NCBI GenBank assembly: GCA_963849005.1
Contig: CAWKGC010000019.1
Coordinates: 1-64,000, forward strand
DNA from: CAWKGC01 sp963849005
Lineage (GTDB): Bacteria; Pseudomonadota; Gammaproteobacteria; Burkholderiales; Usitatibacteraceae
Reading direction: 5' to 3'
Length of the DNA stretch: 64,000 nucleotides
In this document: positions 20,909 through 29,186 of the stretch, one piece after another
How the letters are laid out: each line of letters opens with the position of its first letter
How positions within the stretch are numbered: the stretch's first letter is position 1
Program-made: the position numbers and the translations under genes
The notes under the pieces: generated by a model
Seen by the model: only the letters and a program-made list of their open reading frames with translations
Database searches by the model: none
What the model was told of the DNA's origin: nothing

Positions 20909-21568
20909 GTGAACGAGCTCGGCGGCCAAGTCGTCAACCTCTTCGCCAGCGCCCTGCTGCTGATCGCCTTCGCCATGCTCGCGCAGCGGCGCATCGTCGC
21001 GCTCATCAACCTGTTCGCGCTGCAGGGGCTCGCCCTCACCGGGTCCACGCTGACGATGGCGATCGCGACCGGGCAGAAGCACCTCTACTACTCGGCGGGG
21101 ATCACCTTCGTCCTCAAGGTGCTGGTGCTGCCTTACATCCTGCACCGGCTGATCCGGCGGCTGAACGTCAAGTGGGACATCGAGACGCTCATCAACATCC
21201 CGACCATGATGCTGGTGGGCATCGTGCTGGTGATCTTCGCCTTCAACCTGGCGTTGCCGATCTCGCGCTTCTCCGAGAGCTTCGCGCGCGGCACGCTCGG
21301 CATCGCGCTCGCCTGCGTGCTGATGTCCTTCCTGATGATGATCACGCGCTCCAAGGCGGTGCCGCAGGTGATCGGCTTCCTGTCGATGGAGAACGGCATC
21401 TTCTTCGCCGCGACCAGCGCCACCTACGGCATGCCGATGGTGGTGGAGCTCGGCATCGCGCTCGACGTGCTGGTCGGGATGGTGATCCTCGGCGTGTTCA
21501 TGTTCCAGATCCGCGAGCAGTTCGATTCGCTCGACATACACAACCTCGAGAGGCTGAAGGACGACTGA
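20909..21568 (+). CDS. hyfE: Hydrogenase-4 component E-like (NuoK-type) membrane subunit
   Basis: A 219-residue membrane protein with six or seven segments; the middle part resembles NuoK/MrpC. INLFALQGLALTGSTLTMAIATG near residue 35 and SMENGIFFAATSATYGMPMVVELGIALDVLVG near 160 match HyfE, including the glutamates of the NuoK-like section. The start is GTG 20909, one base after the hyfC stop; no other start fits the family N-terminus. HyfD, which is next to hyfC in E. coli, is absent, a simpler subunit set often seen outside enterobacteria. Confidence 0.88.
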   Translation: MNELGGQVVNLFASALLLIAFAMLAQRRIVALINLFALQGLALTGSTLTMAIATGQKHLYYSAGITFVLKVLVLPYILHRLIRRLNVKWDIETLINIPTMMLVGIVLVIFAFNLALPISRFSESFARGTLGIALACVLMSFLMMITRSKAVPQVIGFLSMENGIFFAATSATYGMPMVVELGIALDVLVGMVILGVFMFQIREQFDSLDIHNLERLKDD

Positions 21569-23019
21569 TGGAAGCCCTCGTCCTCCTGCTCGCGATCCCC
21601 TTCATCGGCGGCCCCGTGCTCTGGGCCATCGGCGAGCGCGACATCGCGCCCGAGGTGAACGTCGCCTTCAGCTTCCTCACCTTCGTGCTCGCCTCCGTGC
21701 TCACGGCGGAAGTGGTGGCCGGCGGGCCGATGGTGGTCCTCGAGGAGAACTTCTTCGTCGACGCGCTGAACGTCTTCCTGGTCGCGCTGACCGCCTTCGT
21801 GGGCTTCACCACGTCGCTCTTCTCGCGGCCCTACATGCGCATCGAGCGCGACCGCGGGCGCATGACGCCGGGGCGGCTGAGGCTCTACCACAGCATGTAC
21901 CAGATGTTCATGTTCACGATGCTGCTGGCGCTCACCACCAACAACATGGGCATCCTCTGGGTGGCGATGGAGGCGGCGACGCTGGCCACCGTGCTGCTGG
22001 TGTCGGTGTACCGCACGCCCGCGAGCCTGGAGGCGGCGTGGAAATACTTCATCCTGTGCGGCGTGGGCATCGCGCAGGCGCTCTTCGGCACCATCCTGCT
22101 GTACTTCGCCGCCGAGCGCGTCCTCGGGCGCGAAGGCAACGCGCTGCTCTGGACGCACCTCAACATGGTCAAGGGCCAGCTGGAACCCACCATCCTGTCG
22201 ATCGCCTTCGTCTTCCTGCTGGTGGGGTACGGCACCAAGGTGGGCCTGGTTCCCCTGCACAACTGGCTGCCGGATGCGCACGCCGAGGGGCCGACGCCGA
22301 TCTCCGCCGTGCTCTCGGGGCTGCTCCTCAACGTCGGGCTCTACAGCGTGATCCGTTGCAAGGTGCTCGCCGACGGCGCGCTCGACTCGCGCTTCGCCGG
22401 CAACATCATGATGGGCTTCGGCCTGCTTTCGGTGGTGGTCGCCGCTTTCTTCCTGTCGCGCCAGCGCGACGTGAAGCGCATGTTCGCCTACTCCTCGATC
22501 GAGCACATGGGGCTCATGACCTTCGCCTTCGGCATGGGCGGGCCGATCGCGAGCTTCGCGGGGCTGCTGCACATGACCGTGCACTCGCTGGTGAAGAGCG
22601 CGATCTTCTTCGCCGTGGGCCACGCCACGCAGAAGGCCGGCACGCAGGTGATGGCCGACATCCGAGGGCTGATGCAGGTCTCGCCGGCGCTCGGCTGGGG
22701 GCTGATGCTGGGCACGCTGGCGATCCTCGGCATGCCGCCCTTCGGCGTGTTCGCGAGCGAGTTCCTGATCCTCACCACCGCGATGCGCGAGCACCCCTGG
22801 GCCACGCCCCTGCTGCTGCTGGCGCTCGGGGTCGCATTCGCCGCGATGTTCGGCAAGGTGCAGTCGATGGTGTTCGGGGAGTCGGTGCTGAAGCCGCTGC
22901 CCTATTCGCCCGCGCTGGCACCGGTGTTCATCCACCTCGGGCTCGGGTTCATGCTCGGGCTCTGGATTCCCCCTTACCTCGCAGGCTGGTACCAGCAGGC
23001 GGCAAGGCTGCTGGGCTGA
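21568..23019 (+). CDS. hyfF: Hydrogenase-4 component F-like antiporter subunit (HyfF)
   Basis: A 483-residue membrane protein of the NuoN/MrpD type with about 13-14 segments, the second ion-translocating arm. Key positions are VAMEAATLATVLLVS (Glu), VGYGTKVGLVPLHNWLPDAHAEGPTPISAVLSG (Lys), and the later SIEHMGLMTFAFG and MTVHSLVKSAIFFAVGH. Where HyfB has Lys in its second helix-break motif (VMLKTAIYG) HyfF has Asn (LLLNVGLYS), as is common in HyfF. ATG overlaps the hyfE stop (TGATG), showing tight coupling. Confidence 0.9.
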   Translation: MEALVLLLAIPFIGGPVLWAIGERDIAPEVNVAFSFLTFVLASVLTAEVVAGGPMVVLEENFFVDALNVFLVALTAFVGFTTSLFSRPYMRIERDRGRMTPGRLRLYHSMYQMFMFTMLLALTTNNMGILWVAMEAATLATVLLVSVYRTPASLEAAWKYFILCGVGIAQALFGTILLYFAAERVLGREGNALLWTHLNMVKGQLEPTILSIAFVFLLVGYGTKVGLVPLHNWLPDAHAEGPTPISAVLSGLLLNVGLYSVIRCKVLADGALDSRFAGNIMMGFGLLSVVVAAFFLSRQRDVKRMFAYSSIEHMGLMTFAFGMGGPIASFAGLLHMTVHSLVKSAIFFAVGHATQKAGTQVMADIRGLMQVSPALGWGLMLGTLAILGMPPFGVFASEFLILTTAMREHPWATPLLLLALGVAFAAMFGKVQSMVFGESVLKPLPYSPALAPVFIHLGLGFMLGLWIPPYLAGWYQQAARLLG

Positions 23020-23021
23020 CC

Positions 23022-24569
23022 ATGCGCATCGCCGGGCTTCCCCTCCACTACGTCGCGATCGGCAGCGCATTCCCCGCGGCCCGTGCGCGCGTCACGCCCG
23101 CGCAGTGGCAGGAGGCGGCGCGGCTGGTGCACGAGGCCGGGCAGCGGCTGGTCGCGTTGTGGGGCGCGGATGAGCGCGATCGCGGCGCGGGATTCTCGGT
23201 GCATGCGGCGTACGCGACCAAGGACGGACTGGTCGTGACCGAACTCGCGCTGCCGGCGGAGGACCCGCGTTATGCGGACCTCTCCGGCCTCTTCCCCGCG
23301 GCAAACCGCATGCAGCGCGCGCTATTCGATTTGCTGGGCGTGCGCGCGGAGGGCGCAGACGACGAGCGGCCGTGGCTGCGGCATGCCGCGTGGCCCGCCG
23401 ACGCCTTCCCGCTGCGCCGCGACTTCGACGCCGCGGCGGAGCGGGACAACCCGCAGGAGCACTACCCGTTCGTGCGCGTCGAGGGCGACGGCGTGCACGA
23501 GATCCCCGTGGGACCCATCCATGCCGGCATCATCGAGCCGGGCCATTTCCGTTTCTCGGTGGTGGGCGAGAAGGTGCTGCGCCTCGAGGAGAGGCTGGGC
23601 TACACGCACAAGGGAATCGACAAGCGCTTCGAGTCGTTCGTGATCGCCGATGGCCACCGCCTCGCCGGGCGCGTGTCCGGGGACTCGACGGTGGCCTATG
23701 CCTGGGCCTACGCGCAGGCCGCCGAAGCGGCGTGCGGAGTCGTGCCGCCCGCGCGCGCATGCTGGCTGCGCGCGCTCTTCCTCGAGCGCGAGCGTGTCGC
23801 CAACCACCTCGGCGACCTCGGCGCGCTCGGCAACGATGCTGCGCTCGGTTTCGCGATGGCGCAGTTCTCGCGCCTGAAGGAGGACTGGCTGCGGCTGAAC
23901 GGCGACATCTTCGGCCACCGCTTCCTGATGGACGCGATCGTTCCCGGCGGCGTGGCGCGCGACCTCGATGCCACGCAGGCCGAGCGCATGGTGCGGCAGG
24001 TACAGGCGATCGAAGCGGAAGTGCTGGCGATGCACGACATCTACGACGAGCACGCGGGCCTGCAGGACCGCTTCCTCACCACGGGACGCGTGACCAGCGA
24101 ACTGGCGCGGCGCCTCGGGCTTGCCGGGCTTGCGGGTCGCGCCAGCGGGCAGGCCTTCGACTTGCGCGCCGATTTCCCGGCGAAGCCCTACGACGAACTC
24201 GAGGTGAAGAAGGTGACGCTTCCCGGCGGCGACGTTGCCGCGCGTGCGCAGGCGCGCTTCGAGGAGATCGCCGAATCGCTGCGCCTGATCGGCGCGATCC
24301 TGCTGCGACTGCCGGCAGGCGAAATCGCCGCTGCCCTGCCGGTGCCGGCGCCCGGCGCTTTCGGCACGGGATGGGTGGAAGGCTGGAGAGGTGAAGTGCT
24401 GGTGGCGCTGGAAGCGGGAGAAGGCGGCATGATCCGTCGCTGCCATGCGCACGACCCGTCGTGGCAGAACTGGCCGCTCATCGAGCACGCGGTGATGGGC
24501 AACATCGTTCCCGACTTCCCGCTCATCAACAAGTCGTTCAACCTCAGTTACTCGGGCGTGGACAGCTGA
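23022..24569 (+). CDS. hyfG: Hydrogenase-4 large-subunit-like protein (HyfG) lacking nickel-iron ligands
   Basis: A 515-residue soluble fusion: an N-terminal NuoC-like domain (about 1-150) and a C-terminal NuoD/hydrogenase-large-subunit domain. IHAGIIEPGHFRFSVVGE and RLGYTHKGIDKRFE fit the family. In true [NiFe] hydrogenases the first metal site is Arg-x-Cys-Gly-x-Cys-x-x-x-His; here residues 217-226 read RVSGDSTVAY, so both cysteines are Ser and the His is Tyr. The C-terminus ends NKSFNLSYSGVDS and contains no Cys-x-x-Cys. The protein has no Cys-x-x-Cys pair at all. It therefore cannot bind nickel-iron in the known way and resembles the Ehr (energy-converting-hydrogenase-related) complexes. 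Function is unproven. Confidence 0.88.
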   Translation: MRIAGLPLHYVAIGSAFPAARARVTPAQWQEAARLVHEAGQRLVALWGADERDRGAGFSVHAAYATKDGLVVTELALPAEDPRYADLSGLFPAANRMQRALFDLLGVRAEGADDERPWLRHAAWPADAFPLRRDFDAAAERDNPQEHYPFVRVEGDGVHEIPVGPIHAGIIEPGHFRFSVVGEKVLRLEERLGYTHKGIDKRFESFVIADGHRLAGRVSGDSTVAYAWAYAQAAEAACGVVPPARACWLRALFLERERVANHLGDLGALGNDAALGFAMAQFSRLKEDWLRLNGDIFGHRFLMDAIVPGGVARDLDATQAERMVRQVQAIEAEVLAMHDIYDEHAGLQDRFLTTGRVTSELARRLGLAGLAGRASGQAFDLRADFPAKPYDELEVKKVTLPGGDVAARAQARFEEIAESLRLIGAILLRLPAGEIAAALPVPAPGAFGTGWVEGWRGEVLVALEAGEGGMIRRCHAHDPSWQNWPLIEHAVMGNIVPDFPLINKSFNLSYSGVDS

Positions 24570-25120
24570 TGATCCCGATCCTGCTGAAGATCCTGAAGAC
24601 GGGCATCGTGAGCGAGCCCGCGCCGCTCCCCGACGAGGCATTGCATACGGGCGCGGCGCGCATCCAGGCCGACATCCTCGCGCGGCTGGGGCGGGCGCTC
24701 GCGATCCGGCAGGTCGATGCGGGGTCGTGCAACGGCTGCGAGCTCGAGATCCACGCGCTCAACAACCCCTACTACAACATCGAGGGGCAGGGCATCAAGT
24801 TCGTCGCGAGCCCGCGGCACGCCGACATGCTGCTGGTGACGGGCCCGGTGTCGAAGCACATGGAGCGCGCGCTGCGCATTGCCTATGAAGCCACGCCCGA
24901 GCCGAAGCTGGTGGTGGCCGTCGGCGATTGCGGTTGCACGGGCGGGGTGTTCGGCGAGAGCTACGCGAGCTGCGGCCGCGTGTCGAACGTGATCCCGGTG
25001 GATGTCGCCGTGCCCGGCTGTCCTCCCACGCCTTACGCCATCATGCAGGCGATCCTTACTGCGATCGATGCAAAGTCAAAAGCGATGGAACCGCCGATGA
25101 ACGCCGATGAACGCCGATAA
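24569..25120 (+). CDS. hyfI: Hydrogenase-4 small-subunit-like iron-sulfur protein (HyfI / NuoB type)
   Basis: A 183-residue soluble subunit that in complex I and group-4 hydrogenases carries the [4Fe-4S] cluster next to the active site. The four ligands are present: Cys54 and Cys57 (SCNGCELE), Cys121 (VGDCGCTGG) and Cys151 (VPGCPPTP). Thus the cluster is kept although the partner HyfG has lost its metal site. ATG overlaps the hyfG stop. The last ten residues, from Glu174 (EPPMNADERR), and the TAA stop are encoded by the left arm of a dispersed inverted repeat, so the native C-terminus has been replaced. No HyfA/HyfH ferredoxin gene follows. Confidence 0.88.
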   Translation: MIPILLKILKTGIVSEPAPLPDEALHTGAARIQADILARLGRALAIRQVDAGSCNGCELEIHALNNPYYNIEGQGIKFVASPRHADMLLVTGPVSKHMERALRIAYEATPEPKLVVAVGDCGCTGGVFGESYASCGRVSNVIPVDVAVPGCPPTPYAIMQAILTAIDAKSKAMEPPMNADERR

Positions 25121-25222
25121 AACCTTGATGGTGGGTGGCTGCGATGGCGACCACGTCAAGCGAAGCAAACCCTGGCCTGGTTTTGCTTTTATCGGCGTTC
25201 ATCGGCGTTCATCGGCGGTTCC
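25087..25222. repeat. Dispersed inverted-repeat element with perfect 36-bp arms
   Basis: The left arm 25087-25122 and the right arm 25187-25222 are perfect reverse complements (36 bases), separated by 64 bases. Each arm contains a tandem CGCCGATGAA-type decamer repeated about three times. The inner 64 bases hold a weaker nested hairpin (AAGCAAACC near 25163 against GGTTTTGCTT). There is no open frame or transposase inside, so it looks like a small non-autonomous palindromic element. It overlaps the end of hyfI and may end transcription from both sides. Confidence 0.85.
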
Positions 25223-25257
25223 AACCTGCACCGCCTGAGTCTCGCGCCGCCCAGACC

Positions 25258-26049
25258 TCAAACGATCTTCACGCTCAGCTCAGGCAGCCCGTCGATGTGG
25301 CACAGGATCACGTCGCCCTTCACCACCGGACCGACGTTCTCCGGCGTTCCCGAGTAGATGATGTCGCCGGGCATCAGCTCGAAAGCTTCGGAGACCTTGG
25401 AAATCTGCTCGGCCACCGACCAGATCATGTGGTCGAGGTTGGCGTTCTGCTTCACCTGCCCGTTCACCTTGAGCCAGATCGCGCCCTTGGTGAAGGGGCC
25501 GGTCTTCGACGCGAGCTGCAACGGCGTGATCGGCGCCGACATGTCGAAGCTCTTGCCGATTTCCCACGGTTTCTTCTGGTCGCCCATGGCGCGCTGCAGG
25601 TCGCGGCGCGTCATGTCCAGCCCCGTCGCGTAGGCATAGACGTGCTCAAGCGCCTTGTCGATCGGGATGTTGCGCCCGCCCTTGTTCAGCGCCGCGACCA
25701 GCTCGACTTCGTAGTGGTAGTTCTTGGTGAGCGTCGGGTAGGGGTGGTCTGCGACCGTGCCGGGCATCACGACTTGGATTGCATCGGTGGGCTTCTGGAA
25801 AAAGAACGGCGGCTCGCGCGTCGGGTCCGAACCCATCTCGCGCGCATGCGCCGCGTAGTTGCGGCCGATGCAGTAGATGCGCCGCACCGGGAACGAAAGG
25901 TCGGTGCCGGCGATCGGGATGGTGGTCGTGGCAACGGTGAAGGGGGTCTTGGCTTGTTCCACGGCGGCTCCGGGTAGGGCGCATCCGGCGATGGCACCCA
26001 TCGCGGCGGCGCTGGCGGTTTGCAGGATGTGGCGGCGTTCGGTGTCCAT
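25258..26049 (-). CDS. Fumarylacetoacetate hydrolase family protein with Tat-type signal
   Basis: A 263-residue protein of the FAH family, which hydrolyses or decarboxylates acylpyruvates. The metal ligands are present in NYHYEVELVAALNKGG (Glu-x-Glu) and ATGLDMTRRDLQ (Asp); RRIYCIGRNYAAHAREMG is the usual family N-terminal strand, and PGDIIYSGTPENVG the C-terminal one. It looks closest to fumarylpyruvate hydrolases. Unusually the family core is preceded by RRHILQTASAAAMGAIAGCALPGAA, a twin-arginine signal with a lipobox-like Ala-Gly-Cys, so it may be exported and lipid-anchored. ATG 26049 is chosen over an upstream ATG at 26085 because GAGGACGAG serves as ribosome site. Confidence 0.82.
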   Translation of the reverse strand: MDTERRHILQTASAAAMGAIAGCALPGAAVEQAKTPFTVATTTIPIAGTDLSFPVRRIYCIGRNYAAHAREMGSDPTREPPFFFQKPTDAIQVVMPGTVADHPYPTLTKNYHYEVELVAALNKGGRNIPIDKALEHVYAYATGLDMTRRDLQRAMGDQKKPWEIGKSFDMSAPITPLQLASKTGPFTKGAIWLKVNGQVKQNANLDHMIWSVAEQISKVSEAFELMPGDIIYSGTPENVGPVVKGDVILCHIDGLPELSVKIV

Positions 26050-26122
26050 TGGCTCGTCCTCTTTGAGTTGAAGCAAAGGCATCATTGTCCCTGTTCGCCA
26101 GGGGATGCAGCGTTGACCCCGC

Positions 26123-26872
26123 TCAAGTGTTGCGGCGGCCCGCGCGCATCACTGCCGCGGTGCGGTTCTCCACGCCCAGTTTCACGTAGGCATTCTCGAG
26201 GTGCTTCTGCACCGTGCGCGGGCTGAGCCCCAGCAACTGGGCGATCTGCAGGTCGGACTTGCCCGCCGCGACCCAGTCGAGCACCTCGTTCTCGCGCGGC
26301 GTGAGCGCTTCTCGGGCGGCGTTATCCGGCAGCGTGCCGACCCGCGCGCGCGCGGCGGCGAGGCGATAGACGTTGGCGAGCGGCGGCCGGATGCGGTCGA
26401 GCAGGTCGCGCTCGCGGTCGCTGAAGTCCATGCCCCTGCGGTTGAGCACGAAGCTCATCACCAGCTTGGGACTCGCGATCAGCGGCACGGCGATGACGCG
26501 GTCGATGCCGATGCGTGCGTAGTACTCGCCGAAGATCGGCGTGCGCCGGAATGCGGGGAGCGTGAGCGAATCCGAGACGCGCCACGAACCCCCGCCCGGA
26601 TGGTGGGAATGGAACCGCACCAACGGATGGCCGTGCATCAGATGGTTGAAGACCGCCTGCTCGGAAGGCGAAATGGCGTTCTCGGGAAAGCTCACCACCC
26701 GGCGCGTCCCGGCGACGAGGTCGCAGATGCTGAGCGTGGTGAGTTCGGAGGCGACCAGCCGGGGCAGGCCGTCCACCGCCTGGCGGACGAGCCGGTCGGG
26801 ATCGTCGATCGCGGCGGTCTCGAGCACGAAGTCCAGCGCACGTCCGATCTGCTGCCCGTGGAATGCCCTCAT
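26123..26872 (-). CDS. LuxR family transcriptional regulator
   Basis: A 249-residue regulator. The N-terminal 180 residues look like a GAF-type sensor (ELTTLSICDLVAGTRRVVSFPENA; RVIAVPLIASPKLVMSFVLNR) with no receiver motifs. The C-terminal LuxR helix-turn-helix is clear at about 188-245: LTPRENEVLDWVAAGKSDLQIAQLLGLS then RTVQKHLENAYVKLGVENRTAAV. It reads divergently from the methyltransferase gene across 104 bases and may control it or the FAH gene 73 bases downstream; neither is shown by the sequence. Confidence 0.85.
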   Translation of the reverse strand: MRAFHGQQIGRALDFVLETAAIDDPDRLVRQAVDGLPRLVASELTTLSICDLVAGTRRVVSFPENAISPSEQAVFNHLMHGHPLVRFHSHHPGGGSWRVSDSLTLPAFRRTPIFGEYYARIGIDRVIAVPLIASPKLVMSFVLNRRGMDFSDRERDLLDRIRPPLANVYRLAAARARVGTLPDNAAREALTPRENEVLDWVAAGKSDLQIAQLLGLSPRTVQKHLENAYVKLGVENRTAAVMRAGRRNT

Positions 26873-26976
26873 GGTCGTCCTCCCGCGCGGGCCGGCTACG
26901 CATTTTCACGCATTGCGCCGTGCCAGGGCCAAGCGTAGCCTTGGGCGTTCCGCATCGCAAGCGCCCGGAGGCCGTC

Positions 26977-28044
26977 ATGGCAGTCGATACCGACAGGCTG
27001 AATGCGTTCCTCGGCAAGTTCGTGGCCGACTTCGGCGCCACCTTCCACGCCGGCGCTGGTCGTGATCGGCGACAAGCTCGGCCTGTACAAGGCGCTGGCC
27101 GGCGCCGGGCCGCTGACGCCCGCGCGAGCTCGCGCGAGCGCACCGGCACCGCCGAGCGCTACGTGCGCGAGTGGCTCGCGCGCGCAGGCGGCCGGCGGCT
27201 ACGTCGACGTACGACGCCGCGACGCGGCCGCTACACGCTGCCCGCCGAGCAGGCGGTCGCGCTCGCCGACGAGGACAGCCCGGCCTCGTCCCCGGCGCCT
27301 TCCAGGTCATGCTGCGGCGCGATCGCGCGACGCGCCGCAGATCGCCGAGGCGCTTCCGCACCGGCGAGGGCGTCGGCTGGCACGAGCACGACCCGACGCT
27401 CTTCGACGGCACCGAGCGCTTCTTCCGCCCCGGCTACAACGCCAACCTGGTGCCGAGCTGGCTTCCGGCGCTCGACGGCGTCGTGGCGAAGCTCGAGCGC
27501 GGCGCGCGCGTCGCCGACGTCGGCTGCGGCCACGGCGCCTCGACGATCCTGATGGCGCAGGCGTTCCCGCAGCTCGACGTTCATCGGCTTCGACTACCAC
27601 GCGCGTCGATCGAGCGGCGCGCGAGCGCGCGCGCGCGCGGCCGGCGTCGCGACCGCGTCCGCTTCGAGGTCGCGCCGGCGAAGACTTACCCGGGCACCGG
27701 CTACGACCTCGTGACGTTCTTCGACTGCCTGCACGACATGGGCGACCCGGTCGGCGCGGCGCGGCACGTGCGCGAGTCGCTCGCGCCGGACGGCACCTGG
27801 ATGATCGTCGAGCCGTTCGCGGACGACCGCGTCGAGGACAACCTCAACCCGGTCGGCCGCATCTTCTACGCGGCCTCGACGCTGATCTGCACGCCGGCCT
27901 CGCTGCCCAGGAGGTCGGGCCGCGCTCGGCGCGCAGGCCGGCGAGGCGCGGCTGCGCGAGGTGCGTCGACGCAGGCCGGCTTCACGCGCTTCCGCCGCGC
28001 CGACCGAGACGCCCTTCAACCTGGTCCTCGAAGCGCGCCCCTGA
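26977..28044 (+). pseudogene. Class I SAM-dependent methyltransferase with winged-helix N-terminus, broken by many indels
   Basis: The region reads as one methyltransferase of about 355 residues only if the frame is changed roughly eight times. In order: MAVDTDRLNAFLGKFVADFG, VVIGDKLGLYKALAGAGPLTP (dimerisation/winged-helix part), TAERYVREWLA, FRTGEGVGWHEHDPTLFDG, the SAM-binding ARVADVGCGHGASTILMAQAF, RVRFEVAPAKTYPGTGYDLVTFFDCLHDMGDP and ending FNLVLEARP before TGA 28042-28044. Similar proteins are annotated as ubiquinone/methylase-type or rRNA-like methyltransferases; substrate is unknown. All motifs are intact, so the breaks are probably sequence errors. ATG 26977 follows a GGAGG-like site. 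Confidence 0.7.
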
Positions 28045-28073
28045 TGTCCCGCCATCCCTGCAAGGAGACCCGC

Positions 28074-28498
28074 ATGAACCTGCGCCTGTTCACCAATTCG
28101 CTGCCGCTGTCGATGTTCGCCGTGACGATGTTCGCCGTTCCGCTTGCCGAAGCCCAGACTGCCGCGCTCGATGGCAGGGTGTTCGTCGCCGACGCCGGCG
28201 TGAAGGGCAAGGCCGCCGACGAGAAGGACGACGTCATCACTTTCGCCAATGGCCGCTTCCATTCCAGCAGCTGCGACCAGTGGGGCTACGACAAGGGGGC
28301 TTACAAGGCGAGCAGCTCGGGCGAAGCGATGAGCTTCGAGGCCGAGACCAACAGCGCCAAGTACGGCAGGCTGGTCTGGAAGGGCACGGTGCGGGGCAAC
28401 GAGATCGAGGGCACCTTCATGCAGTATCCCAGCCCGGCCTGTTCAACTCCAACCCGGACCCGATCGAGCACTGGTTCAAGGGACGCGCGAAGACCTGA
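28074..28498 (+). pseudogene. Small exported protein of unknown function (one frameshift)
   Basis: About 140 residues. MNLRLFTNSLPLSMFAVTMFAVPLAEAQ is a signal peptide with likely cleavage after AEA. The mature part has alternating strands (VITFANGRFHSSSCDQWGYDKGAY, YGRLVWKGTVRGNEIEGTFMQY), which looks like a small beta-sheet protein, perhaps lipocalin-like. The frame shifts by one base near 28435; the last part, GLFNSNPDPIEHWFKGRAKT, ends at TGA 28496-28498. I do not recognise the family. A good AAGGAGA ribosome site precedes the ATG. Its end overlaps the convergent ureidoglycolate-lyase-like gene by 23 bases. Confidence 0.6.
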
Positions 28499-29186
28499 GT
28501 CGTCGCGCCGGGCTCAGGTCCGGCGCGCCGAGCGGCACCTTGAGCAGCGCGCCGAATTCCGCTGCGAAGTTGCAGCTCACCCGCGCATGCACCTTGCCTT
28601 GCTCGTCGTAGAAGCGGGCGCGCTCGGCGAGCGGGAACACCGCCTCGTGCCAAACATCGGGATGGATGTAGAGGCCGCGGCCGCCGTCGACGTAGAACGC
28701 GACGAAATTTTCCGGCTTGACGTCTTCGCCGGGGAGCGCCAGCGGCACGACGAAGGCTTCGCTGTTCAGAGGGAAGAACAATTGCCCGCCGTCCGGATGG
28801 TAGTTGGCGTGCCAGAGCAGCACGCTCGTGCGCGGCACGGTGGCGAGGTCGCGGCGCGCCTCGTGCGGATCGCGCGACCAGCCGAACAGGTATTCGTTGG
28901 CGGCCACCGCGTTGTTCTTGCCGAGCAGCACGTCGCCCTCCCACCAGAAATCGAACTCGCCGCTGGTGGTGCCGCCTTCGTCTCCCGTGCCGGGATCGAG
29001 CTGCCGCCAGCCGCGCACCGGCCACTTGACGATCTCGAGCTTGCAGTCGCGACAGTCATCGACCAGTTTCCCGTAGCCCTTAAGCAACTCCGGCGTGGCG
29101 CGCACCAGCGGCACGTCCACGACCCGCAGGTCCCGAGGCATCTCGGGTGCGGTGTACTGGTCGGGCGAGACGGCGTTGCTGTCCAT
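28476..29186 (-). CDS. Ureidoglycolate lyase (AllA) family protein
   Basis: A 236-residue protein whose second half follows the AllA cupin-like fold: GGQLFFPLNSEAFVVPLALPGEDV then FVAFYVDGGRGLYIHPDVWHEAVFPL, matching the barrel strand and the H-x-x-x-W-H motif of AllA. The N-terminal part has ATPELLKGYGKLVDD. It is about 70 residues longer than E. coli AllA through an insertion with DFWWEGDVLLGKNNAVAANEYLFGW. AllA releases urea from ureidoglycolate to give glyoxylate. No other purine-breakdown genes are nearby, so a related substrate is possible. Confidence 0.7.
   Translation of the reverse strand: MDSNAVSPDQYTAPEMPRDLRVVDVPLVRATPELLKGYGKLVDDCRDCKLEIVKWPVRGWRQLDPGTGDEGGTTSGEFDFWWEGDVLLGKNNAVAANEYLFGWSRDPHEARRDLATVPRTSVLLWHANYHPDGGQLFFPLNSEAFVVPLALPGEDVKPENFVAFYVDGGRGLYIHPDVWHEAVFPLAERARFYDEQGKVHARVSCNFAAEFGALLKVPLGAPDLSPARRLRSSRVP

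Noticed and set aside
17943..25120. Functional formate hydrogenlyase or hydrogenase 4
   Set aside because: HyfG lacks both cysteine pairs for nickel-iron, and ferredoxin, formate dehydrogenase and maturation genes are missing.
25087..25222. CRISPR array, because of tandem decamers
   Set aside because: The repeats are ten bases, in tandem without spacers, and arranged as one inverted pair.
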